A stretch of 64,000 nucleotides of DNA from Pararhodobacter sp. GTDB lineage: Bacteria; Pseudomonadota; Alphaproteobacteria; Rhodobacterales; Rhodobacteraceae. The stretch is taken from the NCBI GenBank assembly GCA_020832665.1, contig JAFIEG010000009.1, positions 1-64,000 of the forward strand, in the 5' to 3' direction. Below the pieces are notes generated by a model that saw only the letters and a program-made list of their open reading frames with translations, did not search any database and was not told where the DNA came from. Both the position numbers and the translations under genes were made by a program. This document shows positions 58,313 to 64,000 of this stretch, in pieces. Each line of letters starts with the position of its first letter. The stretch's first letter is position 1.

Positions 58313-59929
58313 TCAGGCAAGCCCGGTGGGCAGGGGGCTGCGATCGGTGTTTTCCATCATCATCTGCACCATCAGGCACAGCAGTTCCGACCTGCGCGCC
58401 GCATGGGCTGGCTCATCCCAGAGATTGCGCATCTCATGCGGATCGGAAGCGAGGTCATACATCTCGCCCCTGCCGCCTTCGAGATACAGGCTCAACCGCC
58501 AGTTCGCGGTAATCAGGGTGCGAAGCCGCACGGGGCGCTCGAAGCCCAGAAAGTCACGCTGGTTCTCGTCTTCGATGATCAGCGCCTCGCGCGGCGGCTC
58601 GTCGGCGCCAGGCGGCATACCGGGCGGCGCTTCGGCGAGCACGCCGGGCAGAACCCGTCCCTGGCTTCCATTCGGCGGTGCCAAGCCACAGCGGCGCAGG
58701 ATCGACACGCCGATATCCAGCGTCGAGGCAAGCCCGTCATTCCTTGCTCCGCCGGGGCGCGCCGGATCGTGCCAGATCAGTGGCACACGGATCAGCGGGC
58801 GATAGTGCAGCGGCCCTTTGAGCAACAGCCCGTGATCGCCCATGAAATCGCCGTGGTCGGAGGTAAAGATAACCACCGTATTCCCGGCCAGGCCGCTGGC
58901 CTGCAATGCGGCCAGGATGCGACCCACTGCATCGTCGATCATGGTGATCATGCCATAGGTCAGGGCGATAGCCTGGCGCGCCTCGTCCTCGGTGACCGAG
59001 AATACCCGGTGCTTGTTGCGCGGCGCCTTTCCCGCGCGGCGTTCGGCATGCAGCCAGGCAAGCGGCGGCGGCATGCATTCTTCCTTGTGGTGAAAGCTGG
59101 CGGGCAGGTCCACTTCCTGCGGGTCATACATGTTCCAGTAACGGCCCGGGGGCGTGAAAGGGTGATGCGGATCGGGAAAGGAGCACATCAGGAAGAAGGG
59201 TTGCTCAGCCTGTAGCTTGGCATGGTCTTGCAGGAATGCGGCACATCGCGCCCCGACCCAGCTTGTCGGATAGTTCTCTTCCGGCAGGCTTGTGGGCCAT
59301 GCCTGCGGTGCCACGATCCCGTCGGCTTGCAGGGCGCCATCGGGCCCGCGGCGCGCATCATCCTGGGGCGCGGATCGGGCGAGCCAGCGGCCATAATCGC
59401 CATAGCAGCGATCGCCATGCTCGTCGCACAACTCGACATGGTCGAAGCCATAGAAGGGCGTGGTGATCCGGTGATCGGGGTTGCGCCAGGCCTCGGGGCT
59501 TTCTTGTCTGTACCGGGCCGCTGTCAGGTCTTCGCGGCGCGCCTCGCCCAGCCCGGGCATCACCTCGGCGCCGGAGGGGAGTTGGCGCGACAGAACCGGC
59601 GGCTTGTCCTCCATGTTCTGCAAATGGCTCTTGCCAATCAGCGCGGTGCGATACCCGCCTGCTGCCAGCACCTCGGGGAAGGTGGGCGCGTCCATCGACA
59701 GCGGAATGCCGTTATGCCTTACGCCGTGGAGCGAAGGCATGCGCATGGTCATGAGCGATGCCCGGTTGGGCATGCAGATCGGCGTTGCGACGAAGCAATT
59801 GTCATGCGCCACCCCCTTCGCCGCCAACCCGTCGATGCTTGGCGTGGCAACAACCGGATTGGCGTAGCAACCAAGGTGATCGGCGCGCTGTTGGTCGGTG
59901 ACAATCAAGATCACATTGGGTCGGTCCAT
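58313..59929 (-). CDS. Type I sulfatase (arylsulfatase/choline-sulfatase superfamily), Cys-type
   Basis: 538 residues of alkaline-phosphatase fold. The formylglycine motif C-x-P-x-R is at 52-56 (ICMPNRASLM) with the metal Asp pair in VTDQQRAD (11-17) and the C-terminal metal residues in FTSDHGDFMGDHGLLLKGPLH. There is no signal peptide, so it is probably cytoplasmic and would be activated by the FGE encoded 3 kb away. It hydrolyses a sulfate ester; substrate unknown. It is divergent from marR across a promoter with a TGATTAGTCA site. Confidence 0.92.
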   Translation of the reverse strand: MDRPNVILIVTDQQRADHLGCYANPVVATPSIDGLAAKGVAHDNCFVATPICMPNRASLMTMRMPSLHGVRHNGIPLSMDAPTFPEVLAAGGYRTALIGKSHLQNMEDKPPVLSRQLPSGAEVMPGLGEARREDLTAARYRQESPEAWRNPDHRITTPFYGFDHVELCDEHGDRCYGDYGRWLARSAPQDDARRGPDGALQADGIVAPQAWPTSLPEENYPTSWVGARCAAFLQDHAKLQAEQPFFLMCSFPDPHHPFTPPGRYWNMYDPQEVDLPASFHHKEECMPPPLAWLHAERRAGKAPRNKHRVFSVTEDEARQAIALTYGMITMIDDAVGRILAALQASGLAGNTVVIFTSDHGDFMGDHGLLLKGPLHYRPLIRVPLIWHDPARPGGARNDGLASTLDIGVSILRRCGLAPPNGSQGRVLPGVLAEAPPGMPPGADEPPREALIIEDENQRDFLGFERPVRLRTLITANWRLSLYLEGGRGEMYDLASDPHEMRNLWDEPAHAARRSELLCLMVQMMMENTDRSPLPTGLA

Positions 59930-60021
59930 GTTCGCGGCTCTCCTCGCGCGGGGTGTCTCACGGACCTGCCGGTTCAGACCGTGCAGCCCTGTTACGGGAC
60001 TTCCCCCTATTCCCTAATGCA

Positions 60022-60031
60022 TGATTAGTCA
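60022..60031. promoter_or_regulatory. Candidate MarR-regulon operator, site 4 (sulfatase/marR promoter)
   Basis: TGATTAGTCA within GCATGATTAGTCAAAT, 93 bases upstream of the sulfatase and in the region divergent to marR. Its complement TTGACTAATCATGC matches site 2 at 13 of 14 positions, strong for a shared operator. Confidence 0.55.
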
Positions 60032-60185
60032 AATATATTGAAGGGTGCCGGGTCTGCGCCTCGGCCTGGGAGCCAATCGGCGAAAAGTTGGCCCGGTTTA
60101 GGCACCCATTGCTGTTATCACCGTGCCAGTGGATGCCGCCGCATGGTTCTTGACATGTCATCTATTTCAGGATTTACACAGCCAT

Positions 60186-60692
60186 ATGGATGAGCTTTCC
60201 CCAACAGCGCCCGGCCTCGCACCGACCACCAGCACCGATCCTGCCAGCGGATTGGCGCCACAGGATCTGACCCGCTTTGCAACCTATCGAATCTACCTTC
60301 TGAGCCGTCTGCTTTCGGTGGATGCGAACCGATTCTATTCAGCCCGGGTAGGCCTGACATTGGCGCAATGGCGTGTCCTGTCCACGCTCGGCACCTTCGG
60401 GGAAATGTCGATCGGCGGCATCGCCGAACACATCTCGATGGACCGCGGCCAGACAAGCCGAACTATCGACGCGCTGACCAATCGCGGCTTCATCCGCATG
60501 CGCCCCAATGTAAAGGACCGCCGCAGCACACTGCTGAGCCTGAGCAGTGAGGGTGAAGCGCTTTACCACGCAGCTCTGCCACTCGCGGCCGAGCGACAGA
60601 GCCATTTGCTGGACGGCTTCTCGCAGCACGAGATCGAGGTCTTTGACCGGGTCTTGGACGAATTGATCGCGCGCGTGTCCGACGCTCGATAG
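60186..60692 (+). CDS. MarR-family transcriptional regulator
   Basis: 168 residues with a winged helix (about 50-135): LTRFATYRIYLLSRLLSVDANRFYSARVGLTLAQWRVLSTLGTFGEMSIGGIAEHISMDRGQTSRTIDALTNRGFIRMRPNVKDRRSTLLSLSSEG. MarR repressors sense small, often aromatic, ligands. A GTG at 60123 in the same frame adds 21 unconserved residues; the ATG at 60186 is preferred. It is divergent from one sulfatase and followed by another after 40 bases. It is the best candidate to bind the four TTGA-N4-TCA sites. Confidence 0.9.
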   Translation: MDELSPTAPGLAPTTSTDPASGLAPQDLTRFATYRIYLLSRLLSVDANRFYSARVGLTLAQWRVLSTLGTFGEMSIGGIAEHISMDRGQTSRTIDALTNRGFIRMRPNVKDRRSTLLSLSSEGEALYHAALPLAAERQSHLLDGFSQHEIEVFDRVLDELIARVSDAR

Positions 60693-60732
60693 GTAGCGGC
60701 CCGGCAGCAAGCGGGCTCGAAAAGCAACGGGA

Positions 60733-62220
60733 ATGGGTGCCATCATGCCTTCGACGCCGCGCAACCTGATCGTTGTGCTCTCGGATGAGCACGATCCGCG
60801 TTTCATGGGTGCATCGGGCCATCCGGCCATGCGCACGCCCAATCTCGACCGCCTGGCCGCGCGGGGCCGGCGTTTTGCCAATGCCTATACCCCATCGCCC
60901 ATCTGCGTGCCGGCGCGTGCTTCCATGGCCACCGGTCTTTACGTGCACCAGACAGGTTGCTGGGACAATGCAACGGCTTATGACGGATCGATCCCTGGTT
61001 GGGGGCACGCGCTGCAGAACGCATCTGTGCGTGTCGAATCCATCGGCAAGCTGCATTACCGGCGCACCGAAGACCCGACCGGCTTCGACCGGCAACACTT
61101 GCCCATGCACCTTGCCGGCGGCACCGGCCAGATATGGGGGTCGGTGCGCGACCCGCTCCCGCGTATCGCGCATGCCGAGCGGCCGCGCATGCTGGGCGAG
61201 CGGATCGGCATCGGTGAAACCGATTACACGCGATTTGACCGCGCTGTGACGTCGCAGGCCGTGCAATGGCTGGAAAAGGCCGCCCACACGCCGGGGGCCG
61301 AACCCTGGGTGCTGTTCGTGGGATTGGCGGCGCCGCATTTCCCGCTGGTGGCGCCGGCCGAATTTGCCGCGCTTTATCCGCCTGAAAATACGCCTACCCC
61401 CAAGCTCAGGCCGCAGGCTGGTTATCGGCGCCACCCCTGGGTGCAGGACATGCATGATTACTGGCCGCATGACGACGGCTTTGCCGGTGACGAAGAGCGC
61501 ATGACCGCAATTCGCATGTATATGGCGCTTTGCTCGTTTCTCGATCACAATCTGGGACAGATAATGGAAACCATGGCGGAAACCGGGCTCGATCGCGACA
61601 CCCGCATCATCTACACCAGCGATCATGGCGACAACCTCGGCGCACGCGGCATGTGGGGCAAGTCCACGCTATATCAGGAATCGGTCGCGGTACCCATGAT
61701 CCTTGCCGGCCCGGATATCGAACCGGGCGTGGAGCGCGCGCCCGTCAGTCTTGTCGACATGTTTCCAACAATCCTCGATGCCGTGGGGCTCGATCCCGAG
61801 GGCGTACCGCCTGCGCAAAGACCGGGGCTCTCGCTGCTTTCGGCTTCGCCACTGCCCGCCGATCGCGCCGTACTGAGCGAATATCATGCCGTGGGCGCTC
61901 CATCCGGGGCCTTCATGCTGCGAAAGGGGCGATGGAAGCTGCACTACTATGTAGGCTACTCACCCGAACTGTTCGATATCGAGGCTGACCCCGAGGAACT
62001 GAACGACCGGACCGCCGACCCCGAATGCGCGGAAATCCTGGATGACCTTGTGCGAGCGCTGTTCGAAATCTGCGACCCCAAGGCCGTCGATGCTCGCGCG
62101 AAGGCTGATCAGGCTGCGCTGGTCAATCGATTTGGTGGGCGCGACAAGGCTGTCAATCAAGGGGTCAGCGGTGCGACGCCCGCGCCGCGCCTGGCGGTTG
62201 AGCGCGCGAACAAGGCCTGA
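60733..62220 (+). CDS. Type I sulfatase, choline-sulfatase-like, Cys-type
   Basis: 495 residues. The formylglycine motif CVPAR is at 58-62 (SPICVPARASMATG), the metal site is in VLSDEHDPRF, and the second half has YTSDHGDNLGARGMWGKSTLYQESVAVPM. The stretch WDNATAYDGSIPGWGHAL resembles choline-sulfatase BetC, and a BetI-like TetR gene lies close, so choline-O-sulfate is one candidate substrate. No signal peptide. A second ATG (60745, MPSTPRN) is an equally good start. It is probably co-transcribed with marR. Confidence 0.9.
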   Translation: MGAIMPSTPRNLIVVLSDEHDPRFMGASGHPAMRTPNLDRLAARGRRFANAYTPSPICVPARASMATGLYVHQTGCWDNATAYDGSIPGWGHALQNASVRVESIGKLHYRRTEDPTGFDRQHLPMHLAGGTGQIWGSVRDPLPRIAHAERPRMLGERIGIGETDYTRFDRAVTSQAVQWLEKAAHTPGAEPWVLFVGLAAPHFPLVAPAEFAALYPPENTPTPKLRPQAGYRRHPWVQDMHDYWPHDDGFAGDEERMTAIRMYMALCSFLDHNLGQIMETMAETGLDRDTRIIYTSDHGDNLGARGMWGKSTLYQESVAVPMILAGPDIEPGVERAPVSLVDMFPTILDAVGLDPEGVPPAQRPGLSLLSASPLPADRAVLSEYHAVGAPSGAFMLRKGRWKLHYYVGYSPELFDIEADPEELNDRTADPECAEILDDLVRALFEICDPKAVDARAKADQAALVNRFGGRDKAVNQGVSGATPAPRLAVERANKA

Positions 62221-62232
62221 ACGAGGGGGAAG

Positions 62233-62370
62233 ATGGCGACGATTCAGTCTCGTCTGCCACATGACATGCTCTTCGCGGCGGGTCGAGAACCGGCCACCCA
62301 TGACAGCGCGCTTGCCGGGCGTCTCCGTGAATGCTTGGTCCGTGCCGATCAAGATCTGGGGGGCGTGTAA
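62233..62370 (+). CDS. Candidate small protein, 45 aa
   Basis: GAGGGGGAAG directly precedes an ATG 12 bases after the sulfatase stop, opening 45 codons (MATIQSRLPHDMLFAAGREP onward, ending DLGGV). No family resemblance or membrane segment is seen. The position and ribosome site favour translation as the last gene of the marR-sulfatase operon; it could equally be the truncated start of a lost gene. Confidence 0.3.
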   Translation: MATIQSRLPHDMLFAAGREPATHDSALAGRLRECLVRADQDLGGV

Positions 62371-62439
62371 TGGCGCGGGGGACTATGGATGGGGCAGGTG
62401 CTGGCCGGCCCAGCATTCATGCGCGCGAGACGGCTGCCA

Positions 62440-63075
62440 TCATTCGAGTTCCGCAATCCGCGGAAACAGCCGGCGGGCGACCAGAAGGCATGCTTTCAAG
62501 GCCGCATCACGGTCAAAGTCGGACTGGTTCAAAAGGAAATCCGTCCACATGCCTTCCAGAACGGCGATCAGCGCATTTGCAGCGAGCAGGGTCTCTTCAT
62601 CGTCTTCATCGGACAATTCGCGGCAGGTCTCGACGAGGGCCGCGCGAAACTCGGTTTCGCGTGAATCGACAAAGGGCCGGTATTCGGGGTGCGAGTTGAC
62701 CTCGGCCCGGAAGGCAAACCAGATCGAGATGTTTCGAGGGTTCAGCACATCGGGCGAGAAATCGGCGGCAATGATTGCACGCAAACGGCGTGCCGGGTTG
62801 CCGTCATCGGGGCCCACCGCGCGCCGCCAGTTGCGGGTGTATTCTTGCGCAAGTTCTTCGAGCATCGCCAGCAGCAGGTTTTCCTTGGACCCGAAATGAA
62901 GATTGATCATTCCGCGCGAAAGCTGCGAGAACTCCTGAATACGGCCCACGGTCGCGTCGCGCACACCGTGCCGATAGACAACCTCTGCCGCAGCATTCAG
63001 CAGCACACGTCTATGACGGGCCTTACCGAGTTCTCTTGCTGTCGGTCCTTCCCGGCTCGATTTCTGTTTGGTCAT
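62440..63075 (-). CDS. TetR-family regulator, BetI-like
   Basis: 211 residues with an N-terminal HTH (about 18-70): ARHRRVLLNAAAEVVYRHGVRDATVGRIQEFSQLSRGMINLHFGSKENLLLAML. The remainder is a helical ligand domain (WFAFRAEVNSHPEYRPF...ANALIAVLEGMWTDFLLN) resembling BetI, the choline-sensing repressor. Next to a choline-sulfatase-like gene and a polyamine-type binding protein this suggests control by choline or a related quaternary amine, by inference. It converges on the sulfatase operon. Confidence 0.88.
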   Translation of the reverse strand: MTKQKSSREGPTARELGKARHRRVLLNAAAEVVYRHGVRDATVGRIQEFSQLSRGMINLHFGSKENLLLAMLEELAQEYTRNWRRAVGPDDGNPARRLRAIIAADFSPDVLNPRNISIWFAFRAEVNSHPEYRPFVDSRETEFRAALVETCRELSDEDDEETLLAANALIAVLEGMWTDFLLNQSDFDRDAALKACLLVARRLFPRIAELE

Positions 63076-63295
63076 GTTTCCTGTCCATCAAGTTCGGAAC
63101 GGATCATGGTGCCGGAAGTTGCAACGGAGCCCGTCAGGCACTGCTGCTTTTTCGCTACCGCCGGCATTGCCTTAACGCCTCGGGCCGCCGCATGTAACAG
63201 GGATCGTCCCTGTTATACCCGACTTCTCGTTGCGGGCGAGGGTAGGCGCCCTGCGGCCCGAAAGCACACAGGGCGCGCCACAATCGCCTTTTACA

Positions 63296-64000
63296 TCAGA
63301 AACCGGATTTGATCCGCTCGTATTCCTCGCGCAGCCGCCGATCCAGTTGAGGCGAGAGAGGAACACTGAACAGGCTACCATCGAAAAAGGTTTCAGGATC
63401 CGCCAGGCCGAACGCTTCGACAAGATCGGGATCGGCGCGCTCGAAGGCCCGGGCGTTGGAATGGGCATAGCCCCAGTTCTCGATGATATACTGCCCGCTC
63501 TCGGGGGCGGTCAGCGCGTTCAGCATGTCATAGACCTGTTCATCGGGTGTCGAAGCGCCTTCCAGATGAACATAGCCGCAAACCCAGGTCACGATACCTT
63601 CTTCGACATCGCGCATCATTTCCGCCGGCACGCCGTTGCTGATCAGGTTGATCTCGGTCTGGTTCCAGCCCCAGCCCATAATTACCTCGCCGCTGGCGAG
63701 GGCCTGGTCAAGCTGTGTGGCGTCGCTCCAGTAGAAGCGGACGTTCTCATGCACCGCGCGAAGGTAGTCGAGGGCCGCCTGGAACTGTTCTTCGGAAAGA
63801 TCGGGAAAGTCATCCTGCGCCCCGGTTGCAAGGATCGCCAGCGTGAAGGCTTCCAGCGCCCCGTCTGGCAGCGAAATTCTGCCCCGCAAAGACGGATCGG
63901 TCAGTATTTCCAGCGAAATGTCATCGGGCGAGATTTCGTCGGTGCGATAGATCAGCCCGGTGTTGCCCCAGTCGAACGGCACCATCCATGTCTCGCCGTT
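63296..64000 (-). CDS. ABC transporter substrate-binding protein, PotD/PotF-like, 5' end outside window
   Basis: The last 235 or so residues of a periplasmic binding protein of the spermidine/putrescine type: NGETWMVPFDWGNTGLIYRTDEI, SLRGRISLPDGALEAFTLAILATG, SGEVIMGWGWNQTEINLISNGVP and LRAVHENVRFYWSD. The frame is open to the window edge, so signal peptide and N-terminal lobe are missing. Trp and Asp residues typical of amine ligands are present. About 220 bases without a visible gene separate it from the TetR gene downstream on the same strand. Confidence 0.88.
   Translation of the reverse strand, partial: NGETWMVPFDWGNTGLIYRTDEISPDDISLEILTDPSLRGRISLPDGALEAFTLAILATGAQDDFPDLSEEQFQAALDYLRAVHENVRFYWSDATQLDQALASGEVIMGWGWNQTEINLISNGVPAEMMRDVEEGIVTWVCGYVHLEGASTPDEQVYDMLNALTAPESGQYIIENWGYAHSNARAFERADPDLVEAFGLADPETFFDGSLFSVPLSPQLDRRLREEYERIKSGF

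Noticed and set aside
30730-64000. Integrative element with attL/attR from the tRNA-Ser 3' end
   Set aside because: I found no second copy of the tRNA 3' end and no integrase in the window, so an island is only suggested, not annotated.

Overview
The window looks like high-G+C alphaproteobacterial chromosome, most probably Rhodobacteraceae (Rhodobacter/Roseobacter/Paracoccus group). The grounds are the form of IlvI/IlvH, the Mg-type HemB, Mfd followed by a TTG-started membrane protein, a BhcC-type beta-hydroxyaspartate aldolase, many oligopeptide-type ABC and tripartite tricarboxylate transporters, dense 4-nt ATGA gene overlaps, and GC-hairpin intergenic repeats ending in a GTATTT..GGCAAGATGAAG core. 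Two G/C homopolymer tracts (1-101 and about 8929-8993) look like sequencing or assembly artefacts, so linkage across the second is uncertain.

First part (0-30.8 kb), mostly ordinary chromosome: bpt; ilvI-ilvH behind a promoter, coupled leader peptides and a terminator/antiterminator pair that together form a convincing branched-chain amino acid attenuator; a secreted protein; a coupled acyl-CoA ligase/DsbA-like/MFS operon; an XRE-cupin regulator; a LysR regulator divergent from a non-pyrrolysine MttB-family methyltransferase; an oligopeptide ABC operon ending in a C69-like peptidase; an XRE-type regulator; a CocE-type hydrolase; an ECHDC3-like enoyl-CoA hydratase homologue lacking both catalytic Glu; a thioesterase; a NYN-type protein; mfd; hemB; a SYLF lipoprotein; and tRNA-Ser(GGA).

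Second part (31-50 kb), accessory catabolism just past the tRNA: an orphan bhcC preceded by what looks like the decayed 3' end of bhcB; then an HpcH/HpaI aldolase with a GntR regulator, divergent from an EthD-like protein plus a complete dipeptide-type ABC transporter and a quinone-oxidoreductase-like enzyme; a luciferase-like monooxygenase with a second GntR, divergent from a GlcD-like and an LldD-like 2-hydroxyacid dehydrogenase; and a third GntR (HutC type) divergent from another luciferase-like monooxygenase and an amidase. Inverted repeats lie in all three regulator promoters. The set reads as a pathway for importing and degrading an unidentified N-containing compound.

Third part (50-64 kb): a TctCBA transporter with UspA; kynA, kynU and a formylglycine-generating enzyme in one direction; a 2-keto-4-pentenoate-hydratase-like gene; two Cys-type sulfatases; and MarR and TetR regulators. 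A TTGA-N4-TCA motif recurs in four promoter regions here (tctC, kynA/hydratase twice, sulfatase/marR), suggesting one regulon joining transport, tryptophan-kynurenine breakdown and sulfatase activity. The window ends inside a PotD/PotF-like solute-binding protein gene.
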